A stretch of 64,000 nucleotides of DNA from Edaphochlamys debaryana (GCA_016858145.1 JAEHOE010000014.1:868001-932000), one strand, 5' to 3'. Positions 46,401 through 57,200 are shown, numbered from the stretch's first letter. A program made the numbers and translations. The notes: generated from the sequence alone by a model not told the origin.

Positions 46401-48575
46401 AGCCCCGCCTCGCCCCCTGGCGCCCTCATCAGCACCACTCATCAGGGGAGCAGGGAGAGCTGGTGCTGGCCCCTGCCCGGCCCCTGTCCCTGTCCCTGCC
46501 CCTCCCCTCCCGGGTGTTGCCGGGAGCCCATGCACCGCCTGGCCCGGCCTGCGGGAAAGGACCGAGCCCCCGCCCCCGCTGTACCCCTAGCCCATGTCCC
46601 CAGCTCCGGGGCACGTGCACGGCTGGCTGGCTGGCTGGCGTGCAGGGTGTGGGTCCCAGCCCCGAGGCACGGCCCCCTCCCGCCTGCTGCACCCTCGGGC
46701 CGCCTCCCCACCCCCAGCCCTGGCGCCAGGTTGCCGCGCGCCCCGTCCCCGCCGGCGCAGGTCAGGCGGGCAGGGCCCTGCACGGGCTCTGGCGAGCCCT
46801 GAAGACTCTGCCCACCACCGCCGTGCTCTTTGACCCTGTGCAGCCTGGCGGCCCTACACCCTTTGCAACCCCCTCCTCCTGGACCGCCCTGAAGGAGGGC
46901 GCCTTGAGCCGAGCCAGGGCCCAGGCGCCGCAGGCATGCCAGGGCCCTCCCTCGCCTCGCGCCGAGGATACAGAGGCACTACGGCTCCAATGGTGCTGCA
47001 CCTCTGATGCCTGCCTCGACGGCAGCGCGCCACGGTTTACCAACTTTGTATAGCTGCCCTTTGCAGCAGACCCGAATTAGTAGCGGGTACGGCCTGTTCC
47101 CCCGTTCATCCCCTCCCCCGCACCCCCGCCGACCGCCCACGCCAGTGTTCCCATGTGAATGCCGCTTGGTAGTGCACATTCCCTCTTCTCCCCATGTGTG
47201 GGCCCATCTCCCCTGCCCCACGTGTGTTGGCCCCGTCCCCTCCCCCTCATGGTGTTTGCCACGGCCGCCCCTTGGCCCCCTTGCCCCCTCCCCTAACGTA
47301 ACCCACATCCCCGCACCTTCCGCGCGTGAGGGGTACCCCCCCTTCCCCCCACACACACCCAGTGCCGTATGGGGTGCCCACATGGCCACATCCACCCCCC
47401 CCCCCGCCCATGTGTGGCCCCTCTTCCTTGCCCCACATGTGATGGCCCCGCCCCCCCGTTCCGCTCCGCCCGCACGCACGGAGCCCCTCCCACCATAACC
47501 CCGCTCAATCCCCCTTCCCAGAATCAACCCCCACACCCCCTCCGCCCGCACGTGAGGGCCCCGCCCCATCCCGCCCCGCCCCGCCCCACCTGATGATGGT
47601 GGATACGGCCTGGCTACCCGTGTTGCCCCCGTGGCCCATGACTAAGGGCACGAAGAAGCTGGCGGAAGGTGGGCAGGCGGGAGGGTAGCGGGGCTATGTC
47701 AAGGTTCGGTTGCATGGGAAGGGGTCAGTCTGCCAGAGGCGGTAATGGACAGCGGGCCTGATGGGCACGAGAGGAGCCATCTGGGTCGGGCTGATGGCTT
47801 GGGGCGGCTGGAGAGAGCGGTGTGAGGACATCGCCGTGAACCCGCCCGGTCCAACACCTCAAGCCCGCCCGGTCCAACACCTCAAGCCCAACACCAGCTG
47901 AGCTCAAGGCCCGTGTGCGCAGCTCTTCAGCTGTACTGGCCAGCCAAACCCGTGCTGATCCACCCCTTACAACCCTTTGATCTGCCGGTAGCCGCACCTG
48001 AGCTGCACGTGGTGCTCCAGCAGGTCCTCGAATCGCTGCACGATGATGGCAGACACCAGCAGGCCTATGCAGAAAGTCAAGAGCCAGCCGCATCTCCCCT
48101 TGGTGATGTCGAGCACATTTTGTCGGCTGCGGGGAGGGCGGGGGGAATGGGGGTGTTAGCGAGGGTACAGGCGGTGGAGAGGGCAGGCGGAGCGTGCCGG
48201 GGCGCGGACGTCCTCTGGGGTTTCAACCCCAGTGCCGTTGAGCCGCGACAGGTTGGACGTGCGCAACAGCCCCCGGGCGGTCTCCATTGGGCCACATCAC
48301 CATCGGGAGGACAACGCTCTGCTGTCAACCGTGAGCTGTGGGGCCTCCGGTGAGCCGCGCGGAGCTCGCCCGACGGTCCACATGCAAAGCATTGATCGGT
48401 GGGAGCGGCTCGTCCTCTCTAGCTCTATATCTATGTGCTCAGCCCTTGTTCACCTGTAATCGTCGCCGTCTGCGCTAGGCAGCAGGTGATCAGTCTCCCG
48501 GTCTGGCCGAGCGGGTCCAGAACCCGAGCGGTCCTTGTCCGATGTCTTCTCAATGCGAAATGTTGACAGCACCAT
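43460..48575 (-). CDS. MgtE/SLC41-type magnesium transporter (3' end uncertain)
   Basis: Membrane protein moving Mg2+ (possibly other divalent cations). Supported exons in transcript order: 48575-48454, 48126-47998, 47658-47590, 46154-46075, 45717-45656, 45041-44980, 44681-44620; phases agree. Motifs: a membrane helix WLLTFCIGLLVSAIIVQRFE, VMGHGGNTGSQAVSTIIR (the GGN.GSQ loop of MgtE), GGVIGACIILVSMVWPDLG, and KLDPAVTSVPLMTTIVDATG with the conserved DPA...TTI.D. Only the membrane domain is present; the N and CBS domains of bacterial MgtE are absent, replaced by a 40-residue leader. The exon(s) after DATGL are unresolved: a segment near 43893-43945 reads AMTLYREGILERRLQG, and a terminal Ala-rich exon could start at 43715 and stop at 43460. 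Divergent from the MTA1-like gene, 524 bp between ATGs. Confidence 0.82.
45582..45655. repeat. 10-bp GTCCGGTCCT tandem repeat in an MgtE intron
   Basis: About seven units alternating GTCCGGCCCT and GTCCGGTCCT directly abut the donor side of the exon ending at 45656. On the transcribed strand the intron starts as repeated GGACAGGACC. Confidence 0.85.
47190..47570. repeat. Degenerate CCCCACATGTG-type repeats in an MgtE intron
   Basis: Several copies of a CCCCAC(A/G)TGTG(A/T)TGGCCCCG-like word at about 47193, 47217, 47407, 47432 and 47547, separated by C-rich spacers, inside the intron 47659-47997 and its neighbour 46155-47589. Confidence 0.5.
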
Positions 48576-49099
48576 CTCTACAGGTGATGCTAGCGACCTG
48601 GTCGGTGTTCGGCGACCGGGGCTCGCAAGGCGAGCTGCAGTGGGGTCGGCCTCAGGCGACCCCAAGCCAGGCGTCACTTTTACTTCCTGCTATACCCAGC
48701 TCTATATAGGCACCACGCGTATGGCACAGCGCTCGAAAGGTGGGTTCAGGTTTTCGATATGTGGTGTTCGGTCGAGCCTCGATCAAGCGTTGTATATGCC
48801 CTACGTCTACCCTGTCGTGCTATGCAAGGAGATGGTGCAGCAGGCCGGGTGCCTGCCGGGCCCCCTGCCATGCCGGCGATGCAGGCTGCATTTTTGGCGG
48901 GAGGCTTGGAAAGGGCCTTGCCACGAAGCGCACTGTCCCAGCATTGCCGGCATTCGCAGTCTACACTAACGCACCGGAAGACCTCACGGCCTCAACTGCC
49001 AGGCCCACACCTTAGGCTGAAGGGAGGAGCATGGTGCCCTGAACTCGAGTTTACGCGCGGGTGCCCACCCCAAGGCCACAACGCCATTAGCCAAGGGCA
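48576..49099. promoter_or_regulatory. Divergent promoter region, MgtE / MTA1-like
   Basis: 524 bp between the two ATGs. A palindromic CTATATAG at 48702-48709 lies 127 nt upstream of the transporter ATG and 390 nt upstream of the methyltransferase ATG, and could act as a TATA element for either. No other recognised site. Confidence 0.4.
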
Positions 49100-52000
49100 A
49101 TGGAGGCCGTAACTGCACCTGCTGCGATGGCTGGAGCTCTGGCGGATGAGCTCCAGCGCGTCGCAGCTGCGGAGGCATTGCTCGCGCTGCCCGAGCCCGA
49201 AGCCACCGCAGCTTGGCGACAGATGCCCCACGAGGCCCTCGTTGCTGAGGTCGCGAAACACCGCAGTGCCATCCGCGACGTGGCCGCACGGCTGCGCGTG
49301 CTGGGTCCGGCGCCAAACCAGCCCATCCCCACGCTCCTGCCCACTTCGGAGGCCGCCCTCCTGCTCGGTGCGCCCACGAATGCCTCCGCGGCCGCCCCCG
49401 CTGGTGCCGCGCAGCCGTTCTCAGCCGAGGGCGTACAGCCCGTGGGCGACGCAGCCCCAGCGTCTGGCGCCGCAGCAGCTGCAGGGGTCGCGGCCGTGGA
49501 TGATGAGTTTGCGCATCTCGGCGAGGAGGGCGTGGACTACACGTTTGGCTCCGTCGACGAGCTGGACCCGTCCGAGTGGCAGGCAAGACCACCGCCCTGC
49601 TATGCTGCTAGCCGGGCGCCTCGCTAGTCTCCCGCCACCCTCCCGCCCCACGCTCCTCCCACCTCACCTCCCCTCCCTTCCCACTCCCTCCCCTCGCCCT
49701 CGCCCCCCTCACTCCCCTTCCCCCCTCCCTCCTCCTCCTCCCCCCCTCCCCTCCCCCAGGTCCCTCCCCACTGCATCCCCATCCACGCCAACGTCACTAC
49801 CTTCGACTGGCCCAGCCTCTACTCCGTGGCCCAGTTCGACGCCATCATGATGGACCCGCCCTGGCAGCTGGCCACCGCCAACCCCACGCGGGGGGTGGCG
49901 CTGGGGTACAGGTGCGGGCCGGGCTGGTAGTGGGGGGGGGGTTCGGGTGCACGGAGTGGAGAGGGGTTGGGGCTGGGAGTTGGGGTGGGAATTTGGGTGG
50001 GGTGGGGGCTTGTTGCCAGGGACTAGGTGGATGGGGAGCGTGTGCGGCGCTGGGGGCCTTAGCTCTGCTTGGAGCTGCTTGGAGCTGCTTGAAGCTGCCG
50101 AGGCAGCGTGGGGCCGGCGTGCTGGGGGCTGGGACGCGGGGCTGGGTGGCTTCGTGGGCCCTGGACGCGGGGGAGGGCGGTCGGGGTAGTGTGCTGCGGA
50201 GCTGCACCGCTGCAGGGGTGGCGGGGCGGGGCGCGGACAGGCCTACCGGCTCCGTCCTTGCTCCTGTGAGATCTGTGGAGGGGCTGTGGAGGGGCGAGGT
50301 CAACGCAAGGAGACGGGGGCACGTAACCCCCCTCCCCCTCCCCCTCCCGGCTTTCCAGGCACGCTCGGCGATATCTACCTCTCCACGTTTCGCTCCGGTG
50401 CAAGGCCCCCGTCCCCCTCCCTCCCCCTCCCCCCTTTTCCCCCGCAGCCAGCTGGCCGACGACGCCATCAGCCGCCTGCCCGTGCCCCAGCTGCAGCGCG
50501 AGGGCGGGCTGCTGTTCGTGTGGGTCATCAACGCCAAGTACAAGTGGACGCTGGACCTGTTTGACCGCTGGGGGTACAGGTGGGGGCCAGGAGTGGGGGG
50601 GCGTCGGGGAGGTTCGGGAGAGTCAGGGAAAAGGGTTAGCGCCGGGTGGCACGCGGGGTACGGGCTTGGGGTACGGGGGGAAGGGGATGGCCGAGGGGAC
50701 TAAGGCGTTTTGGCTGTACAGGTGGGGCCTGGTAGAGGAGGGTCGCCACTCAACACACCGCTGGGGTGAGTGTGAGTGAGATGCATGAGAGCCTGATGCC
50801 CCCCTTCCCGTGCCTCCACCCCCTCCCTCTTACTAAGGCTGGTGGACGAGGTGGTGTGGGTCAAGATGACGGTCAATCGCCGCCTGGCCAAGAGCCACGG
50901 GTACTACCTGCAGCACGCCAAGGAGGTGGGGGGGGGGGGGTCTGGGGGGGGGGGGCAAGGGAGGGAGGAGCTTTGGAAAGCAAAAGGGCAGGCTTGTGAA
51001 AGGCAAGTTGGTGAAGGGCACGCTAATCGTACCTCTGCGCTCCCTCACCAGCACCCTCCCACCCACCCACCCTCCATTCCCACCCTCGACACCCTCCCCT
51101 CTCTTCTCCCACCCACCCACCTTCCATTCCCACCCTCAACCCCCTCCCCCGTCTTCCCCCCCCCCCGCCCCCTCTCCCCGTTTGCCCTCCCCCCCAGATC
51201 TGCCTGGTGGCCAAGAAGGGCGACCCCCCCGCCCTGCGCCACGTCAGCGCCCGCGACGGCGTGGGGTCCGACGTCATCTTCAGCGAGCGCCGGGGGCAGA
51301 GCCAGAAGCCGGAGGAGATCTACGACCTGGTGGAGCAGCTGGTGCCCAACGGTGAGAGAGGGATGGGGGGGAGGAGGCAAGAGGGGGCAGACATTGAGGA
51401 CAGGGGCAGGGGGGAAGGGGGTGGAAGCCGGAGGGGCTCTGCGACCTGGTAGAGCAGCTGGCGCCCCATGTGGTCATGGATGAGGGGGGAAGGAAGGCAA
51501 GAAGGGGGGTGACAGGGGAGTGGGAGGCACGGTCGGGCTCTGCCAGGGCGATGTATTAGTTAAGTAACGAGATACACAAGCTGGCGGAGCAGGCGGGGTG
51601 GAGGTAAGGCTCTGTACGACACTGTACTGCGCCTGCAAGTAGCTATACAGCCCGCCCCCTAGGTCCCGCTCACCCACGTGTTCTGACCAATATCAATTCC
51701 GTTACCAACCACTCTGCCACCCAGGCCGCTACCTGGAGCTCTTTGCCCGCAAGAACAACCTCCGCAACTTCTGGGTGTCTGTGGGCAACGAGGTGACGGG
51801 CACGGGCCTGCCGGAGGCGGACATGCAGGTGGTTGGGGGAGGGGACAGAGGGGGGAGTAAGGGAGGGGCGGGAAGGGGCGTCGTGTTTGGAGGGGGGTGG
51901 GAAGGGAGCTGAGCACGCCTCGCGGTTCCAGAGCAGAGGGTGCTGGGGTTCGGGGATGCGTTGGGGCGGGGCCATGGGAGGGGTTGTGCATCTTGGGGGT

Positions 52001-52799
52001 TGGGGACTGGTGGCGAGCGGCTGGAATGGGGCAGTCCTGAGGGGCCCCCCCCGCCCGCCCATTGCGCATGCCTGGCCCTCCTGACCCTGCTCTGCCTCCC
52101 GCCCCGCACCCGCACCCCTGGCCCCACCCACCTCCCCGTGTCCAGGCCCTGCGGGAGATACACTGCATCCCCGGGGCAGTGTACGGCAAGGGCGGCGGCG
52201 GCGGTGGCGGCGGTGCCAGCGCCGGCGGCGCCGCGCCTGACGGCGCCGCCGCCCCCACCGCCGCGCCCGCGCCTGTACGGCAGGCGCCTCCGCCGCCGCA
52301 GGACGTCTCGATGGCTGAGGCAGGGGCCGAGGCAGGGGCGGGGCCCGGGTCAGGCCCCAAGCAGCTCGCGTCAACCTCCCAGGCCCAGGCCCAACAGCCG
52401 GGCCCCACGGCCTCAACAGCAGGCCCAGCGCCAGGCCCGGCCGACGCCGCCAGCCCCGCCCCACGCCTGGCGGCAGCCGGAGGCGGCGGCGGCAGCGGCG
52501 CAGGGCCGGCGGCGCCGCCGGGGATCGCGGCAGAAGGGGCGGCGCCGACGCCCGAGTACGCTCGGCATCGGGAAGACGAGGGGACGGCGGCGGAGGGGCG
52601 CGGCGGGCGGGCGGGCGCGCCCCGGGAGAGCCTGGGCCTCAGCGGACTCAGTGGGCTCAGCGGGATCAGTGGGTTGTCGGGCCTGCCGGGGCTGAGTGGG
52701 CTCAGTGGGGCCGCCTTGGCGTTCGGGGGGACGGGGGGGGAGGAGGTGGCCATGGGGCAAGGGGCGGGAGGATCGGGTGGGGAGCAGGGGCCGGCGTGA
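49100..52799 (+). CDS. MTA1: MTA1-like MT-A70 adenine-N6 methyltransferase
   Basis: S-adenosylmethionine-dependent adenine-N6 methyltransferase of the MT-A70 family. Exons: 49100-49582, 49760-49911, 50448-50579, 50838-50925, 51198-51351, 51725-51828, 52146-52799; 588 aa, all phases consistent. Catalytic DPPW is present (FDAIMMDPPWQLA), followed by PTRGVALGYSQL, LLFVWVINAKYKWTLDLF, VNRRLAKSHGYYLQHAKE, SDVIFSERRGQSQKPEE and YLELFARKNNLRNFWVSVGN. These words match what I know of ciliate MTA1, the catalytic subunit of a DNA 6mA (ApT) methyltransferase complex, better than METTL3 or METTL14. N-terminal 160 residues are Ala-rich and helical; the last exon is a 217-residue Gly/Ala/Pro tail ending in SGL repeats. 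First intron is GC-AG (CAG|GCAAGA). TGTAA at about 53093 fits the poly(A) signal. RNA as substrate is not excluded. Confidence 0.85.
49583..49759 (+). other. GC-AG intron in the MTA1-like gene
   Basis: GAGTGGCAG|GCAAGA ... CCCCCAG|GTCCCTCCC in phase 0 joins SEWQ to VPPHCIPIHANV. Reading on without splicing reaches a stop at 49625-49627. Confidence 0.8.
51045..51150 (+). repeat. Tandem duplication in an intron pyrimidine tract (MTA1-like)
   Basis: Two copies of a unit of about 50 bp built on CCCACCCACCCACC(C/T)TCCATTCCCACCCT precede the acceptor at 51196-51197, as in the dehydrogenase intron near 8052. Confidence 0.7.
51424..51468 (+). repeat. Diverged intronic copy of the preceding exon end
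   Basis: GAAGCCGGAGGGGCTCTGCG... resembles the exon end at 51305-51350 (GAAGCCGGAGGAGATCTACG...) with about eight substitutions over 45 nt, lying about 75 nt into the intron. The copied donor has decayed. Confidence 0.8.
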
Positions 52800-54266
52800 G
52801 CAGGAGTGCTGCTTGGGTGCAGGACGAGGGTGGAGATGGGTGCAAGGGTGGCTGCGGCAGGTTGGGGCTCGGGTGAAGGAGCGGCGTGACGCCCGGTGGC
52901 GGCGCCAACGGTTGATGGTTGCCTCTTGGTGGTTGCCCAGGGGCGAGAGGAGGGGGCCGCAGTTGCGCAGGAGGTGCGGGTGCTTTGGTGCTTGTTGTGT
53001 CCTGATCCACCTGTACCTCGGAAGCAGCGCCCGCGTTAGTTCGGCACCCGACTGGCCAGCACACCGGCAAGGCAGGAATGGCTCTGAGAGCTGTAAGAAA
53101 TGACGGCAGAGTTCTCGCAGCCGACCCTTCGATGTCTTCATACGCAGGCAGGGTCAGGGCGCGGAGGAAGCGGAGCAGGGACGGGGGCCGAGTGAGGGAA
53201 TGGGGGGGCCCGAACTCCCTGAAGGTCAACAGACCAGGAAGGTCCATATGAATCCAAGTGTCCCCAAAGGCAAAGCAGCTCTGGCGGGACGAGACGCGCG
53301 AAAGTCTCAGGGCCGTCTGACGCCACATACGCGCCGCGCCACGTGTTGGGAACTAGGGAGGTCAGGCGAGGAGTGAGCGGAGCGTTAACGGAGGGCATAG
53401 GGAGGGCCATGTGACTTAGGGAAATTGATTCATTGTCCCATTTCTCCGCTTCTCCCAACAGCAAAGCAGCGCAGGCGGGACGGGAGGCGCGGAGGTCTCA
53501 CTGCAGGGCAGGGCCGTGTGGCGTAACCCGCATGCTCGTCACGGATGAGTAAGGCGCCGGCTGACCCTACCTTGGGCCCGCTGCTGTGGCCAGCCCCGGC
53601 GCTCCAGCGGTCGAGGCGAAGATCTGCAAGCTTTCGTCCTTGCGGCTCTCAAGACTGCGGAGCTGGCGGGGCGCGGCCCGGTCAAGGCGGAGTCAGCACG
53701 TTGCGGCTGACGCGGCCGAAACGTGCTCGCCGCAGCGCATCGCTCGCCCCGCCGCGACCTGCTTGCGCATTGTCATGAATTACAATTCGCAGCCGCTTAC
53801 AACGCTAACTCACGCATAGAGCAACCCGCGAAAGAGCTTTCCTCGACGGCCTCGCCATACGCCCCAGGGCCACGCCCGATGTGTAGAAGATTCCGTCTAG
53901 TGCTCATAGTCGGGCGCTGGTCACCTAGACAATGGGGAGCAGCGCTGGTAAGGCCGCGACAGACCTGACCGCCGCTGACCGGCGTGGCTGTATGCCGGCG
54001 GTACCCCGCCAGCTCGGACTCTAGGACGCTTACCTGACCGCCCTGAGACAGCTGCGTGTAGCGGGGGGTGCGATTGGGGCACAGGAAGCTCCGGGGGTCA
54101 CGGAGGAGCAAAAAGCGCTGGGCTTACCGGACATGGGCCGAGCAGCGGACCATCAGGTCGCTACATAAGCCCGTTTAAGTTGCTCCATACGATCATCGAG
54201 TGTCCCAAGTGCTCACTCACCGCTCATACGGCCCAAACAAGCTAGTAAGCTCGACCGACAGCGAAA
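52800..54266. other. MTA1-like 3' flank and outer part of the left palindrome arm
   Basis: Inverted-repeat homology begins at about 53454. A degenerate copy of that boundary sequence (GCAAAGCAGC...GGCCGTCTG) also occurs just outside at 53268-53331. No gene is seen before the monooxygenase ATG. Confidence 0.5.
53093..53097 (+). terminator. Candidate TGTAA poly(A) signal, MTA1-like gene
   Basis: TGTAA about 295 nt after the stop; the usual green-algal polyadenylation word at a typical 3'-UTR distance. Confidence 0.5.
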
Positions 54267-56838
54267 ATGATTGGCTCCGGGCTTGCCAAGCTTGAGGCCG
54301 AGGTCAAGGACAGCCTGGCCAAGCTCAACTACCCCGGAAAGCCGTGGGTGAAGAACCACAGCGCTCCCGACGGATCCCACTGTTACGATGTCGTTATCGT
54401 CGGGGGCGGCCAGTGCGGGCTCACGACGGCCTTTGGCCTGGCGCGTGAGCAAGTGGAGAACGTCGTGGTGCTGGACGAGAACCCCGCCGGTCTGGAGGGC
54501 CCCTGGTGAGTTTGCCGACCGTCGCAGCGAAGCCCTAGCAACGTTTCGGCGCTGCAATTCAAGGCTTGCGTCGCTGCCGCTGCACCGCTTGCAGGGTCAC
54601 ATACGCCCGGATGGTCACGCTCCGCACCAACAAGGCACTCACAGGTACGCGCAAGGGCTTTGAAGCTTGAGCCTGCGCTGCGAGTTTGCTGATTGGCGGG
54701 CAACCGAGTTCGTTTGCCCCGTGCCTGACCGTTGCTGCCGCTTCCGTATTGCGCAGGCCCCGACCTGGGCGTTCCGGCTCTAACGTTCCAGGTGAGGCCA
54801 GAAAGTGCACTGGCGCTCGCGCCCCTGGGGCCGCCGCTGTGTCTCCTCCCACTTCCCCCTCCCCACCTCCCCATGCAAACCCCCCAAACCCCCGCCCCTC
54901 GCCTGCATTGCTCGCCCCCCCTTCCAGTCCTACTTTGAGGCCAAGTACGGCACCGCTGCATGGGAGAAGCTGGACAAGATCCCCCGCGGCGAGTGGATGG
55001 ACTACCTGATCTGGTACCGCCGCGTGCTGGGCATCCCCGTGCGCAACAGCGCAAAGGTCGACGTCATCCGGCCCCTGGACACGGTGAGCGCTACACAAAC
55101 CCGTTGCTGCTGGGGAGCTGCTAAACACGTCATCTGCTCTTGTGCCTACTCGGATGCCCCGCCCATCTCTCTACACATTCCCCTGCCTCCTGACCCTCCC
55201 TCTTCCCCTCCCTTCCCCTCCCCCAGTCCGGCCCCGGCACCATGTTTGAGGTGGCCCTGGTCGACCCCTCCAGCGGGGAGACCGACACCATCTACACACG
55301 CAAGGTGGGGCGGGGACCTGTCACGACCTCGCATGAGCATGTCGGATGCCCAGCTCTCCCTTTGTTCCCCGCTGCCCCCAGCCCCTCATCCTCCCTTTAT
55401 CTCAACTCCCTCCTCCTCCCTCCTCCTTCCCTCCCCCCCTCCCCCCCTAGGTGGTGCTCGCCACCGGCATCCAGGGCGGCGGCGAGTGGCACGTGCCCGG
55501 CTTCATCAAGGCCTGTGTGCCCGCAGCCAAGTACGCGCACACATCCCAGGACATTGACTTTGAGGCGCTGAGGGGCAAGCGGGTGGCCATTCTGGGAGGC
55601 GGCGCCTCGGCCTTCGACAACGCGCAGTACGGACTGGAGCGCGGAGTGGGGGAGGTGCACGTGTTCGTACGGCGGCCCGAGCTGCCGCGGATCAACCCCA
55701 TCCGGCACATGGAGTTCGCGGGGTGAGAGGCGGGGACAGCGTCGTGGGGGTAACGTAGGTGGAGGCACAGAGGCGGGAGGTTAAACGTCAAGCCCGGCCC
55801 CTTTGCACCGTTCCGCCCTTGTCATGCTCGCACTCCCTCACTCCTCTCTTCTCCCCTCCACCCCCCTTTACCCCCACCTTCCCTCAGCTTCCTGCGCCAC
55901 TTCTCGGACCTGGACGACGCCACCAAGTACGCCGGCATAGACTTCTTCCTCCAGTTCAACCAGCCGCCCACCAACTGCACCTTCGCCCGGGCCGCCCGCT
56001 TCCCCAACTTCCACCTTCACACGGGGGCGCCCTGGGAGCGACTGGAGATGGAGGGGGACCGGGTGCGCGTGACCACGCCCCAGGGCTCGGAGCTGTTTGA
56101 CTTCCTCATCGTCTCCACCGGCCTCCTCACGGACACCAAGCTCCGGCCCGAGCTGCGCGAGGTGTCGGCCCACATCGCCACATGGGCCGACCGCTACACG
56201 CCGCCGCCGCCCCAGCGCCGCAACCCCCTCATCGACGCGCACCCCTACCTGGGCCCCGGCTTTGAGTTCACGCCCAAGGAGCCCGGGACGGCGGACTACC
56301 TGCGAGGCATCTTCGGTGAGCGGGGAATGGGTGGGCGGGGAGATTGGGGAGGGGCTTGTGGGTGGGGGCGAGGCTTGAGTACCTGGCTGGGGGCTCATGC
56401 GCGCTTGCTTAATACGGTAAGATGAATGATCTGCCCCACTGTACGCTCGCTTGGCTTGTGCTCTGCGCCTACCGTGTAACAACCTTCTGCCCCCCTCCCT
56501 CCTTCCTCCCTTCCCCCCTTCCCCCAGCCTACAACTACTCTGCGCTCGTGAGCCTGGGTCTGTCGGCCTCGGCTCTGTCGGGCATGAAGTTCGCCATGGG
56601 CAAGCTCGTCACGGGCATTACTAAGCAGCTCTTCCTGGATGACAAAGACGCCTTCATCGGGGAGTACCTGTCGTACGACGTGGAGGAGTTCAAGGGCGTC
56701 TGGCCGCTGCCCGCGGCGCCCGTGGCCGCGCCCGCCCCCGCAGCATCCGTAGCAGCAGGGGCGGCATGTGGGTCGGCGGCGCCCGAGTGCTCTGTCCCCG
56801 CCTGCGCTGAGGGCAGCACCCTTGTGACGGCGCAGTGA
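54267..56838 (+). CDS. FAD/NAD(P)-dependent monooxygenase-like protein, left copy
   Basis: Flavin oxidoreductase of the FMO/Baeyer-Villiger-like group; substrate unknown. Exons: 54267-54505, 54595-54644, 54757-54791, 54928-55083, 55227-55304, 55451-55722, 55888-56315, 56528-56838; 522 aa. Two Rossmann folds: DVVIVGGGQCGLTTA with a following VVVLDENP acidic end for FAD, and KRVAILGGGASAFDNAQ for NAD(P)H. VVLATGIQGG and LIVSTGLLTDT are the usual ATG-type motifs closing each nucleotide-binding domain. No signal peptide or membrane segment. An Ala/Pro-rich tail ends the protein. TGTAA lies 104 nt after the stop. An intact second copy with identical exon lengths lies inverted 2.6 kb away. Confidence 0.9.
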
Positions 56839-56941
56839 GCGAGGGGCGGCGCGGGGGCGTGGGGGGCAGTGCTGTTCGGGAGTGGAGAGACATGGCTTAG
56901 AGCGAGAGTGGGAACTGCTTGCCGGTGATTGGCGGTTGGAG

Positions 56942-56946
56942 TGTAA
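56942..56946 (+). terminator. TGTAA poly(A) signal, left monooxygenase copy
   Basis: GAGTGTAAAGC about 104 nt after the stop. The corresponding right-arm sequence reads GAGTGCGAAGC, so the signal is not shared. Confidence 0.6.
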
Positions 56947-57200
56947 AGCAAAACATTTAAGCGAGGGCGCTGGCATAAACCCCCCATTGGGGGCCGTGCC
57001 GTTAGCAGTAGAGGTGTGCTCTGTAGACCTGAGACAGTTTGCCAGGTAGGTAGGTAGCTGTGGGCGATGAGAGCTCGCGTAGGATCAGGAGGATAGCGTG
57101 CAATGGGGTTTGGCGTGGACGTTGAGCGAGCGCCTTCACGTGGACAGCACTAAGGGTGGCTTGGCCATCCCATTCTTACTCTTCTTTTCCCGGCGGCATG

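Larger units (their letters stand above)
53454..57200 (+). repeat. Large inverted repeat, left arm
   Basis: Reverse complement of 59125-63399. Near identity across the monooxygenase exons and 5' flank; similarity decays from about 57000 inward. Outer junction at CCCAACAGCAAAGCAGC. Confidence 0.92.

Noticed and set aside
45803..47053. 416-codon plus-strand ORF opposite MgtE
   Set aside because: Pro-rich, spans MgtE introns and one exon in antisense, and has no domain.
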